Of a stretch of 64,000 bases of DNA, positions 21,362 through 31,620 are shown one piece after another (positions within the stretch are counted from its first letter, which is position 1; every line of letters begins with the position of its first letter). Under the pieces are notes generated by a model, which saw only the letters and a program-made list of their open reading frames with translations, was not told the origin of the DNA and ran no database searches. This DNA is from Micropterix aruncella (Eukaryota; Arthropoda; Insecta; Lepidoptera; Micropterigidae). A program made the position numbers and the translations under genes. Location of the stretch: NCBI GenBank assembly GCA_944548615.1, contig OX155953.1, positions 303,001 through 367,000 of the forward strand, read 5' to 3'.

Positions 21362-21545
21362 TACGTAGCCGCGTTGAAACACTGATTCCCGTCACATCAC
21401 CGAAGTTAAGCAGCGTCAGTACTTGGACAGGTTACCGCATGTGTACTGCCACGTGATGATTGATAATTGCCACGCATGTAAGATAATTGTCATTAGGCAT
21501 TCAGGTGGGCCGTTACCGTAAAGGGTATAAAGGCTAAAAAGAAAT
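21362..21545 (+). repeat. 5S-rRNA-derived SINE (SINE3-like)
   Basis: 21364-21460 follows the 5S rRNA consensus: CGTTGAAACACTGATTCCCG, then CACATCACCGAAGTTAAGCA, then AGTACTTGGACAGGTTACCG and the 3' stem. The GGGCGCGGTT segment that normally precedes AGTACTTGG is deleted. A non-5S body follows (GGTGGGCCGTTACCGTAAAG). The same body follows a second 5S-like head at 32606-32747 (-). This is a retroposed 5S-headed element, not a functional 5S gene. Confidence 0.8.
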
Positions 21546-22029
21546 TCTAAAGAAGAAAGGGTGTGAACTCAACGTGGTGTAAATCAGTGAAAACGTCCAA
21601 AGTGCTTTTGCTGGGATAATCTTTCTACTCATTAAAAACATTAGTCGGCAAACGTAACAGACCTATGTAATCTCTAAGACGATGACTCAAATCAATTGAA
21701 ACACTTTCAGTTCGTACAATTTGCATTAAAATTTAAGAAAAAAATATTATATTGTTTTTCTGATCTATTTTTTTAACGAATATTACTGAAAAATAAATGA
21801 AATCTGAAAGATTTTTCAGTCTTACAGGGTTTCTGAACTGACATTGATATTGAGACAGGGCTATATTATTAAATATCGTAATGTAAAAATCATAAAGCTA
21901 TTTTAGCTCGTTTTTATCAATATTTCTCCGCATTTTACTCATAAGATATAGAAGATTATTTTATAAATTTTAATGACGTTAAACTTTAGACCTGTATCTA
22001 ACTATTCGTCTAACATTTATGGTTCAAAC

Positions 22030-22840
22030 CAGGGGTGCCCAAACTTATTGACCCCGCGACCTACTTTTTAAAATCACAATATTTTGCGACCCAGCAAGAA
22101 TTTTTCAGAAAAGTTAGCGAGTGGTTTGATGTAAAAAATAAACAATTCATATGTAAGTATGATAAGTAAGTCTTTATGTTGAAGGAAATTATAATGTGCG
22201 ATAACATAAAAAATAGAAACTAAAAACTACATTTACATACCTACCTACCTACCTACTTTGAAAATCATAGGGTAGGTACGGCGAAATAATTCAGTGTGAC
22301 GAATGACCTTGCTTTCTATTTTTCAAAATTACAGCTTCTTCAACTTTAATGCGAGATATTTTTAAGCGCAAAGAATTTGACAAATCTAGCTTGCTCCTGT
22401 ACTTTGTCTTTATACTTGTCATAGCAGAAAAACCTACTGCACACAAATACGACGTTGTGACAATGGGAGTAGAACTTTTACTACCTCAGCATAAATGCGC
22501 GGATGTGTAACACGTAGAGATAGCCAGAATTGTGTCAAGCGTTGGCGATTGAATGCACTCTTGAAGTAGGTATCTTCTGACAAGTCAAATAACTCTTCAT
22601 TGGCATTAGTTGACAGTCCAGTTTCAAGGTTGCTAGTTTTATATTCTATTATTTTCAAGTGCTATCTTTATTTTATTTATTTTATTTATTTAGTTATATT
22701 GTCTGTAGGTATCCTAAATACACTTAGACTCCTCAATATATCTCGTCGTCTATCTACCATATTATACTCTACGTTCATACGTCCCTGGAATCAGCTCGCG
22801 ACCCACCAGTGGGTCGCGACGCACACTTTGGGAACCGCTG
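22030..22840 (-). mobile_element. hAT element with perfect 8-bp target duplication
   Basis: The duplication GTTCAAAC is at 22022-22029 and 22841-22848. The termini CAGGGGTGCCCAAAC and, from the right, CAGCGGTTCCCAAAG are inverted repeats, and both are followed by GACC/GCGACC-rich sequence, as in SPIN-like hAT elements. The minus strand carries a decayed transposase C-terminus (22290-22658). At 811 bp it is internally deleted relative to autonomous hATs. Confidence 0.92.
22290..22658 (-). pseudogene. hAT transposase C-terminal remnant
   Basis: LFDLSEDTYFKSAF, LTQFWLSLRVTHPRIYAEVV and KVLLPLSQ, then after a frameshift CAVGFSAMTSIKTKYRSKLD. This is the hAT dimerisation region, where FW.SL...P and LLPFSTTYLCE.GFS are typical. 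One frameshift and substitutions make it inactive. Confidence 0.8.
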
Positions 22841-23349
22841 GTTCAAACATTTGTAATTATACCTTTTTAGTCAATGTCTTATTTTGGCGCTACCGCATGT
22901 ATGATACCACCCCCCCCTCCCGTTAAAACACTATAAGTGGCGTACTTCCACATGTGCAATGAAGAAAAATATGGCCTGCTGCACCTGGGAAATATGAGGA
23001 TAATAGGTAGATAAGAGAGGGCAAGGGAGACGATGCCGAAGCGGGTACGATAGTGGTACACGGGAAATATCACCGAGGCCCGATAAAAAACATAGCCCTT
23101 AAGAAAAAGATGAAGAAAAAAAAAATGAAGAATCCAAGAACTGAAACTTCTGAGCTCGAATCGCACAGAGCTGCAGAGTGGCATATTCCTCAACACAAAA
23201 GCCGGTTGAGCTTACACGGTCGCTCACTGCACCGCACTGATATTTGTACTGCCTACATTTAGCTCCAAAACCTGAGCTGTAGCACTCTCTGACCGCTCTG
23301 CTGCCTCTGCGGATTCCTTATTATTCCTCAATACTATCTACAGTCTCTA

Positions 23350-24000
23350 GAACAAAACTCTAAAGATAAATTAGGAAATATTTATTTGTAAGAAATAACT
23401 GGTGGTCAAAGTTTAATTCCGAATAAGCTTAATGTAAAATATACATGCTTCGATAAATTACCATATACAATCGTTCGAGTGTTACATATTTTAAAGATCA
23501 ATAGAAAATCTAATGAGTTCATTATAACTGAATAAAATAATTAAAAATAATCGTGAATTGTTAGAATCAGATCATATCAACAGTGAACACATTTTAAAAA
23601 TCAATAACTAAAATACTTTAAAAAAATCCAAATAATACTATATAAAAATGTCAAAAATAAACAATAGGTAGCTAAAATAAACAATAGATGCTGTTTTTCA
23701 ATTACTGATGCTCTATGAAATTTGTAAGTACATAGTATAGACAATGAATCCATGAATACTTATATAAAACAATCATTTAATAGGTACAATGTTTTTAAAA
23801 TCATGGCCTTCGAATCCGGTCAGATTATAGAAAGGGTGGCCTATCAGCATCTCCTTAATGTTATTTTAAAATTTTACGTCCTCCAGCTGTTTAATAGTGG
23901 TAGGAAGTAGATTGTAGAATTTAATGCTAAATTTAAGTATTAAAACATCGGAAACACAATAAAAAGAATGGGCATTATGGGCCCACTTTTCCAATAGCTG
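23350..24000 (-). mobile_element. LINE fragment, family L-e
   Basis: The minus strand at 23795-23960 reads a degenerate protein end, LPTTIKQLEDVK then EMLIGHPFYNL, followed by an AT-rich 3' UTR running to about 23350. The same protein end is at 26900-27060. 5'-truncated. Confidence 0.6.
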
Positions 24001-24339
24001 TAAATCATATACCTGTAACGGACCTTAAGTCCATTACATGCGATCAACAAATGCATCAATTTCCAGTGAAAGCCACAGACACAATTCAGCTATTATTTTG
24101 ACTCGTGCAGCTATGAATCAGCACGATGAAACAATACTTTTACTCTGAATATTTTTGGATTGCATCGTTGATCGGCCTATATAAACTGGCGCAAAAGCAA
24201 CCAAATTATCATTCCTCGAGTGGTCATGTCTCCAGATAGCGACGGCCCACTTCGGTGTCTTGGCTTCTCGGTCACATATCATTTCCCGAGTGATCACCTT
24301 CCCCCAAGGTTGCGATGGCATTCGGCACTCTCATGAGTT

Positions 24340-24590
24340 AGGTCAACAAATCCGGCTCCTTGGTTTCCTTTCGTTATCCTCACTAAGTCTCGAAGCATCA
24401 GTCTGTAATCCCACAGACTCGAGCCGTGCCCAGTACGAGATACTAGGAGCACACGCACAATCCTCATCCACTATTCCCACATAACCTCCGTCGCACAACC
24501 CTCGCGTCTCGATAAAGTAATCCGGGCACTCGTTACTTCGGCAAGCGTTATAACTGGCAATATTCAAACCTTCGATCAATAAATTCCTTC
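24340..24590 (-). CDS. candidate Cys-rich exon, unidentified
   Basis: On the minus strand an open frame of about 80 codons reads NLLIEGLNIASYNACRSNEC, then PDYFIETRGLCDGGYVGIVD, then EDCACAPSISYW, and ends RSRIC plus stop. The regular Cys spacing and the preceding (I/L)EGLN...Y look like the end of a secreted astacin-type metalloprotease followed by a small EGF-like tail, but this is only resemblance. AG acceptor candidates lie just upstream (AGTAG|AAG). No other exon was found nearby. It could be a gene fragment. Confidence 0.3.
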
Positions 24591-24599
24591 TACTTCATT

Positions 24600-25670
24600 C
24601 AAAACCGCCTTTCAATACGGAGATAACTCGTAAGTTGATACCACCACCTCACACCGAACAATTTGGAGTCTTGTGAGGGGTGGTCCCTCACATACCTACC
24701 AATGGAAAGCTCTCTTTACATAGAACATTTATTACTAGAACGACTGATGCCCACTATGAACCTTTTCTGAGTATATCCTATTAAATATGGCTAATTACCT
24801 GATATCCCCTAGGGCACCTGACACATCCCGGCATTGTATTTTTAATAACTGTTTAAACGAAAACCGGCGCAGATATTCTCAGATATCATAATTGAGGTAA
24901 GTTGTAGTAGTGATAAATATTTTACATAAATAGATCTTTTCAGTGGTAAATACGTTACTGTTATTGAAGAGATGGACCCAGCGCCCATAAAATTTGGCCC
25001 ATTGTCCTTTAACGGACAACATTCAAATTCAAGTAGATGCTGCTTGAACTTCATGATATAACATATTTATTTGTGGTAAATAGATACCTAGACTAATATA
25101 GAGAGGTTTTTCCGGGATTTATTGTGCTTTGCAGGGCGAGCAAATTATATTCAACCACCTGACAGGTGACTTATTTTCTTCGTTCGACTGCAGGATATTC
25201 TTTGGGGCACAAAGTTTGTTATTTATTATTTATTTATTTATTTAAGAATTAATTACTATAAAACATTGATTAGCTTACAAAAATAACAGGAACCGAATGG
25301 CAAAACCCTAACCTTTTGCTTATTTGTTTCTGTCACCCAACTGGGACTAGCCCGTTCTAGGGTGGACAGGACTCAAATATTACAATTAAGTTTGCTTGAT
25401 TGCTTGGTGGCTTACAAATGTACAAGTTTTAGTAAAAAGCTAATGATACTAAAATTGCCCTAAAATGTGGTCTTCAGAATAAAATAAAAAATAATCATAA
25501 TAAAAAAAATAAATAAAAGATAATATAATAAATGAAATGAAATTCCATTATTTAATCGGCAATAAATATAATATAAAATTCGATTAAATAATATAAATAA
25601 AGTAAATAAAGTTAATTCAGACTGTTTGAATATTGTCGAACAAAGTGGACAATTTCCTGTAAATTGTACG
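24600..25670. other. intergenic AT-rich DNA
   Basis: TTATTTATTTATTTATTTAA at about 25222-25240 and AATAAA-rich stretches; probable LINE 3' tails. No gene recognised. Confidence 0.4.
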
Positions 25671-25671
25671 A

Positions 25672-26080
25672 TTTGTCATAGTTGTATATTTTTTACACCG
25701 TCTGCCCGACAAAAAAGGAGTGTAATGTGTTCAGGTTTCATCTATGTATGTTTTCCGTTTCTTTATTCCACCATAACTTCTAAACGCTGGAACCAATTTA
25801 GAAGTATGTTGTATTGTTAGAATCGTTATGTCATCCCGAGTGTCATAGGGTACCTTTACTGTCCAAATATCAAGTAAGTAGTTGTCTAAATGTCAATAAA
25901 TTAACATACATATCGTGTTTAGTTTCAAATGAAAGGTCTGATTGAGTATATTCCGGAAATATACATCAACCACAAATATTTCATTAAAAAACCACAGTAA
26001 AAATAATTACATATAAATACAATAGTTCACTTTCTGTAAAGGCAGTCGTGTTTTTTTATTCTTTTTATATTTACTTGTTC
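25672..26080 (+). repeat. dispersed repeat R-d, copy 1
   Basis: Direct relative of 48693-49105. Shared GTAATGTGTTC, TATGTTTTCCGTTTCTTTAT, ATCGTTATGTCATCCCGAG and AGTAAGTAGTTGTC, with a CGTGTTTTTTATTCTTTT end. About 400 bp, non-coding. Confidence 0.8.
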
Positions 26081-26089
26081 ATAATATCC

Positions 26090-26510
26090 GTTAGCCTATG
26101 AAATTCGGCCTCATCAATATCAATATCCTTCAAAGCGATTGCCTGCCAGAAGTGCTCGGATCGTGACTGGCAGTCGCAGGTGTTTCTTTTTCTGGCGTAA
26201 CCTAGTTTCTATTGTTGTTTTCTGTCGTTATTGGTGTTTTAACTTACGCGAGCGGCCGTGCGAATCGCTTTGGGGATATGCTGCCCTAAAGCCCTGTGGG
26301 ATTTACAAACGCTCTGGGGGTTGTATTCGATTTTCGCACTACAAATACCAGAGCGGTGCAGTCGGGCGACTGTGGGTTCAACCGACTTTAGTAATTAAGC
26401 GACCGGGCAGCTACTGGACTTTTGGGATATTTGACAAGACATTATTTTTGCTGTCGAAATGTTTAATTTGAGACCGATTTATTTACAGGTAGAGTAAACT
26501 TAAAATTGTC
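26090..26510. other. non-coding, unassigned
   Basis: A moderately GC-rich stretch with CAGAGCGGTGCAGTCGGGCG at about 26350. The 110-codon + frame (26139-26471) has no recognisable protein. I cannot assign it. Confidence 0.3.
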
Positions 26511-26534
26511 ATATTCGGAAACGATCACAATATC

Positions 26535-27190
26535 TTTTACATTTACATTTACATTTTCGTCGTGTCTAATTGACGGCTAAAGACCACTCTCGGACGTGTC
26601 AAAATAATTGGGTTAGGTAGTAAGTCTCGTTACTACTCTTTACTGAACATACATAGGTAGTCAAGAATTAACTACTAGATTGTCAAACTATAAATATAAA
26701 TAATCAAAATAGAAGCCGAACATTTGAAGTAGTTAGTAATTCGAAAAGATACGTAGTAAAATTATTCATCGTAATATTCAAATTGTCAAGTAAAATGTTA
26801 AATAATCAAATTAAATCTACCTACGTTATGCATTTTAAACTAAAAGTACAGATATAAGACCATATAAAATAATCAGACAATAAGGCCCTACTTTTTAAGT
26901 AATTTAAATGGGCACAATATTTGAAAAATCATGGCCCTCAAATTTGGCCAGATTATAAAAAGGGTGGCCTATCAGCATCTCCTTGATGTTTTTTTAAAGT
27001 TTTATGCCCTCCAGCTATTTAAATTTTGTATGGAGTAGATTATAGAATTTAATGCTAAGGTACAAGTAGCTTTTCTGTACTTTTGCCAGTCGTATTCGGG
27101 GTATGCGTAAAAGGGAGCTACCGCGAGTATGATGCGAGTGAATGTCTGCATTAATTGCAGTTTCTGCGAGGTGCTGTCTAGCATCCTCAG
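26535..27190 (-). mobile_element. LINE fragment, family L-e
   Basis: On the minus strand it ends in an (ATGTAA)n tail (26535-26555). A 3' UTR matches the nested piece at 11620-11960, and the protein end EMLIGHPFYNLAKFEGHD lies at about 26910-26990. It links the 11.6-kb UTR fragment and the 23.4-24.0 kb coding fragment as one family. Confidence 0.7.
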
Positions 27191-27375
27191 CAAATCCTAA
27201 ATAGAAATGGAACTCGCAATCTTAACAATCAATCACAATCAACAAACAATCATAACAAATAAATAATACACATTAGACATATGTAACTCCATCATAATGG
27301 TTTACATAATTCCCTCTGCTTGAGAAAATATCTGACGGCTCAAAATGATCGTTTGTACAAAATAAAAATATCCTT

Positions 27376-27412
27376 TATATCGATGGCACTATAAAAAAGT
27401 GCCATCGATATA
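27376..27412. promoter_or_regulatory. perfect 15-bp hairpin upstream of METTL22
   Basis: TATATCGATGGCACT (27376-27390) and AGTGCCATCGATATA (27398-27412) are exact inverted copies around a 7-base loop, 330 bp before the METTL22 start. Each arm carries a TATCGAT core close to the insect DRE (TATCGATA). Either a small foldback or a paired regulatory site. Confidence 0.6.
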
Positions 27413-27740
27413 TAGCTGAGTAAGTTCCCTAATAATCGTAACCAATTCGTAATCCTCAGTTAGATTACCCAACATTCGATCGAAGTTTGTTTTCAGTGAA
27501 TTAAAAATCCGGGAAGAGCAGTATTCGCTTAAGCTTAGTAGAATGGAGCAGTCGGTTGGTGTTTGGCATCGGCGACGCGGCTGCAAGAGCGTTTGGCGCG
27601 AACTCATTATCGGCGTTCTGTCGGCCGTGAATCTTATTAATAGTTTTCTTCTCTAATTATTATAGCTTTTAGTTATTTTTCGCGCGCCGCGCCATTTGTA
27701 CCAGAATTCAGCGGGATACGCCTCCTCTCTCAGTTTCCAG

Positions 27741-27819
27741 ATGCCGGGATATGAGGTCACTTCCGAACTGTACGCTGAGCACACTTATGAGACTAACGTC
27801 GCGCCCACCGTCGCAGGAA
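27741..27819 (+). CDS. METTL22: METTL22 exon 1
   Basis: 26 codons plus one base from ATG 27741 (context CCAGATGCC). Donor GTGAGT at 27820. Read-through would stop within five codons, so splicing is needed to join the methyltransferase exon. Confidence 0.8.
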
Positions 27820-28662
27820 GTGAGTCATTTTAACCGAAAATCGAGTCAGTGATTCTATGTTAATTTAACGAACACCCGTTATTTTGCAGATGTCGTGTCC
27901 CACTTTCCGTTTCTCCAGATCGAGTGCGAGGGAGAAGACCCCGGAGATCGCGATTCGGACGGAGACTTAATATTGGAGAGGCGAAATTATTTGGAGATCG
28001 AGCACGCGGTGAGGACGCGCTTGAATTTGGTCGCGCTGCAGGTGTGGCGAGGATCTCTTCTCCTGGCGGATCTGATGCTGTCGTGGGGGCGCCGCGGCCA
28101 ATTGGACGGGCTGACAGTTCTGGAATTGGGAGCCGGAACGGGACTCACCAGCGTAGTCGCCTCCATTTTCGCCGAAACGGTGCTGTGCACCGATCTAGCG
28201 GACGACGGAGTCCTGGACCTGATCGCGATCAACAAGACGCGCAATCGACATTTGGTCAAATCGGAATTCGTAATCGCCGATCTGGACTTCGCAAAAAGAG
28301 AATGGTCGCCCCGAGTGAAGGAGCTGTTGCCGGAAGTCAGTTTGATTCTAGCGGCGGACGTGATTTACGACGACGACATAACGGCAGCCTTCATGACGAC
28401 CGTTCAGCGCCTCCTGAACTCGTCTCCCGGGAAGAGCATCTTGATAGCGCTCGAGAAGCGGTTCGTGTTCACGATAGAAAACCTCGACTCCGTCGCGCCC
28501 TGCTACGAAACATTCCTCTCGCTGCTCGACAAGCTGCACGGCGACGACCCCAACTTCAAATGGCGAATCGAGCAGCTGCCGATCGACTTTCCTCAATATT
28601 TCACGTACGATCGCGTCAAGGAACTCGTCCTCTGGAAAATCACCTCTCATATCTCGGAATGA
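27741..28662 (+). CDS. METTL22: METTL22-type protein-lysine methyltransferase, two exons
   Basis: Exons 27741-27819 and 27890-28662 (GGA A|GTGAGT ... TTTTGCAG|AT GTC) give 283 residues. The protein is a class I SAM-dependent methyltransferase of the METTL21/22 group. Motifs: LQVWRGSLLLADLML just upstream of the fold; LELGAGTGL (SAM motif I, about residue 102); CTDL at the end of strand 2; AADVIYDDD (about 180, the family's (D/E)x(F/Y)YDDD site); EKRFVFT; and C-terminal ELVLWKI. Family knowledge: METTL22 trimethylates the DNA/RNA-binding protein KIN (Kin17) in the nucleus. The human protein is about 120 residues longer at the N-terminus. A TCTCAGTTTCC initiator-like motif is only about 10 bp before the ATG, so the 5' UTR may be very short. 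The long opposite and +1 frames here are shadows. Confidence 0.9.
27890..28662 (+). CDS. METTL22: METTL22 exon 2
   Basis: The acceptor CGTTATTTTGCAG ends at 27889. The exon contains the complete methyltransferase fold and stop TGA 28660-28662. Confidence 0.92.
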
Positions 28663-28668
28663 AATAAA
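28663..28668 (+). terminator. METTL22 polyadenylation signal abutting the stop codon
   Basis: AATAAA begins directly after TGA 28660-28662, so the 3' UTR is predicted to be only about 15-30 bases and to end before or inside the 77-bp gap to the convergent gene. Confidence 0.7.
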
Positions 28669-28739
28669 ACTGCGTGAAATGTTATCATTTATATTTAGTG
28701 GGAAATACATCGATATAAGCGCTATAACCGTCTCTTAAC

Positions 28740-29318
28740 TTATTTAATACGCAAGTTTACGTGTTCCATGTACGTGGCGAGTTCTTCGCCCGTGTACTCC
28801 TCGTTCATGTCCTGCAGGCTCGAGTTGCTGATGGTTCGGCTCTCGACCGATTCGGATCGCCCGTTGCGCGGCCGCTGTCTCTCGCCGAAGATCCCGTTCC
28901 TTATCCTGGCGGTGAAAGCGGTGAAGCCGCGCTTCTCCTCGTCGCCGCCGTCTACGAGCAGCGGGTTCTCCGTCTCCTTTCGGCGGACGCCGTTGTTGTT
29001 CCGGCTGAGAGAGCTGATCGCGGTCAGCTGGCTGCAGTCGGAGGAGACGCGCGCGCGGAAGGTCCGCTCCGAGTCGCCGGCGAAGGTGAAAGTGTTAGAG
29101 ATGCTGGAGATCTGGCGGACGGGCGGCGCGACCGCCTCCGCGCCGTTGGCCGTCCGCGCGAAGCAGTCCGCGTTGTGTTTCACTACCGTCTCCGAGATGG
29201 AGATGGCGTTGTTCCGCGCGGGCCGTTTCGTCCCGTTCGCCGTCCGACAGAGGGCGCTGTACGTCTGCTTCGGCTTTAAACGGCTAGCCTTTCCGCCGCA
29301 ACACTGGGCCAAAGTCAC
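28740..29318 (-). CDS. terminal exon of an unidentified gene
   Basis: The minus-strand frame from the acceptor TATTTTCAG|GTG at 29318 to TAA 28740-28742 encodes 192 residues, phase 0. It has a CC pair near the start (VTLAQCCGGKA), is Ser/Arg/Asn-rich and disordered-looking in the middle (SISNTFTF, SLSRNNN), and ends EEYTGEELATYMEHVNLRIK. High GC at third positions, like WDR26 and METTL22, supports real coding. It may be the cytoplasmic tail of a membrane protein, since a CC pair suits palmitoylation, but I do not recognise it. An ATTAAA overlaps the stop codon region (28743-28748). Upstream exons should lie at higher coordinates; none were identified. The + frames in this stretch are shadows. 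Confidence 0.7.
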   Translation of the reverse strand: MTLAQCCGGKASRLKPKQTYSALCRTANGTKRPARNNAISISETVVKHNADCFARTANGAEAVAPPVRQISSISNTFTFAGDSERTFRARVSSDCSQLTAISSLSRNNNGVRRKETENPLLVDGGDEEKRGFTAFTARIRNGIFGERQRPRNGRSESVESRTISNSSLQDMNEEYTGEELATYMEHVNLRIK

Positions 29319-29764
29319 CTGAAAATAATACAAAAATACATTTCACTCGCATGTTTGTCATTCGTCGTCCTACCTATGTACTGACAAAGAGTTACTTTTC
29401 ATATAATGCTCTTTTTATGTTTTTGTTCAAATAAAGCTCTCTAATGAAGACATGGCAATTCAATCGTTATTCATTGTCCTCGTTTTATTAAATACATTAC
29501 GACGATATTAAAATAACTATTTAAGTAACCTAATTGTGATTTTTAAATTTAATTTTATATTTAACAATTAAAAACACAATCATACATAAATCAAAATTCT
29601 TATTACATATAAGAACCAGCTATTAAAGAAAGAAAGAAAATGATTTTACCATGATAAGGTTTTCACTTTAGGCTATTATAAAATCTTAAACCTAATTTAA
29701 TTAGGTCACCTAAAAGCATTCTTTGTGTTTAACGTATACTAAACGTTAAAAATAAGCATAATCT

Positions 29765-29903
<139 letters not shown>

Positions 29904-30092
29904 AAACAATAAAATGTACGATTGTACAAAAAAATAATGGTGCTATGAATGCCATCCACTTCCAACTCATTGTGTCCGTTCCTATTTTTCGTTTTTTTTA
30001 AAAATGCTTGCTGATTCATATGTTTGGACAGTAGGTATACGGCAATAGTTTCTGTTCTGTCCACTGCATGCATTTGTAATTAGTTAGGGATT

Positions 30093-30111
30093 GGGGGGGG
30101 GGGGGGGGGGG
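30093..30111. repeat. G homopolymer
   Basis: 19 consecutive G followed by GAGGGG. Similar G runs occur at 36580-36593 and 57674-57689 and C runs near 42797-42810; all are in repeat-rich DNA. Confidence 0.95.
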
Positions 30112-31036
30112 AGGGGAATAAAAGAGCTGTTAGGTTACTCCTAACAGGGCTCTAACAGCCTGGGGGCCTAGGATCAGAGAGATATTCAATCCTTCCAGAC
30201 AGATCTCGTAGTGTTTTGGCCCAACAAGAATTTGTGATAACTACAAAGCAAAGAAATATCCATTTACGCTGCACAAAGATGCAGCACTCGCGTGACTCAT
30301 GAATCGTGGTAATAATGTTCAAAAATCAAATTAAGGGTACCTACTTGTTAAAGTAGCAGGATTGCCACCCCATTTTCCCAAAAACAGAAATCGGTAGAAA
30401 TTCTATAGAAAGTTGCGGCTTTGAAAAAAACAGTAGTTTACCTAGTATTGGATTGTATTATCAGTGATTTAAAAACACATATTTAAATGGCAGATACATA
30501 CATGTGAATATAATAATTATCATGACTCGTTTTCGACTTCTACCATTTCGACGTTTACTAAAACCATCCGATGATTTTAATAATGCATGAAAAGATTTAC
30601 TTTAAAAGTATTTAAAGAAGGACGACGAAACTGTTGAACGCATTAACAAAAACAAATGCAACCATTATTAATCTTGCCAGTAAAATGCTTTCCAGACAAA
30701 GAAGCAGAAGTAGCTACTATATTTTGCATCGATATGAATTAGCTAAATGTGTACATTTAACTCACCGAATTGCACGATGTTATCTATACGAATCATTTTT
30801 AAATAATCTCATATTTTTTTCTATTTATAACCTAGCTACGTAAGTTTTTTTTTAAATCAAACAAAATATGATTTTTTCCTTATTATTTGATCAAACTACT
30901 GTGAGGTGACAAGGCGTATAGGTAGCACAGGACATTAGTAGTAGGGATATAAATATCGATACTTTTAGTCATTAATACTTTTTTAAAAATATGTAGCCCC
31001 AAATCTCCACCGGGATTTCTGCGATATCGCGATCTT
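30112..31036. other. non-coding, nothing recognised
   Basis: AT-rich sequence without a supportable gene; the 69-codon frame at 30634-30843 lacks recognisable features. Confidence 0.45.
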
Positions 31037-31492
31037 TAAAGGCTGATTTTCATTTAGTCAGCTACAGACTTCAAATTCGAGACAATTCAGTGCTGACCCG
31101 GTACTGCCATCCTGTAAATTTATTTGAAGTCAGTACAGCGCTGTGGCGGCAGTGCTGACTATAATATTCCTGCTATATATTTTGAAGTCAGTCCGCTCCC
31201 CCCACCAGAAGCGCCAACGGTACTGACCATGTCTAAACGCCGAAGTCAGTAGTTGGCCAGTCGCTCGCAACGTGGCTCGCACTGCGTTGTAGGGCGAAGT
31301 CGCGTGGTGTGAAAAATGTTGATTAGCGAAAATGACTCATGTTTCCACATCGACTTTAATAACGCGCATATATATATCTCAATGGTACATAATGAAGAAA
31401 TAATTACGACTGTTTGACGATATGTAAACAGTGTCAGCCAGTTCTCGGCGCCAGCACTGACGCCTGTAACTGACTTAATGTAAATCTGCACT
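31037..31492. mobile_element. MITE-like inverted-repeat element
   Basis: The left end AGGCTGATTTTCATTTAGTC pairs with the right end, whose reverse complement begins GTGCAGATTTACATTAAGTC; 17 of the 22 terminal positions match. Both are followed by a CAG...TCAGTGCTG region. The interior carries repeated GAAGTCAGT units (about 31130, 31183, 31240). TTA flanks both ends within one or two bases (31035 and 31491), consistent with a PIF/Harbinger-type TTA target, although the junction is not exact. Confidence 0.65.
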
Positions 31493-31620
31493 TACGCATA
31501 GATCACTCGCTACTAGTGCATGATACTTGAAATATCGACAATAGCTACGGCCTGCGTGATGTCGATTGTAAACTCGACAGCCACAGTTCCCTAATCATAG
31601 ACATATATGACGAGCCACCA

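Noticed and set aside
21362..21470. Functional 5S rRNA gene
   Set aside because: Internal deletion, many substitutions and attached SINE body; not a gene.
28348..28710. 120-codon minus frame and 247-codon + frame over METTL22
   Set aside because: Shadows of the methyltransferase exon, which has clear motifs in its own frame.
28761..29322. 172- and 184-codon + frames
   Set aside because: Antisense of the minus-strand terminal exon; that strand has the splice acceptor and better composition.
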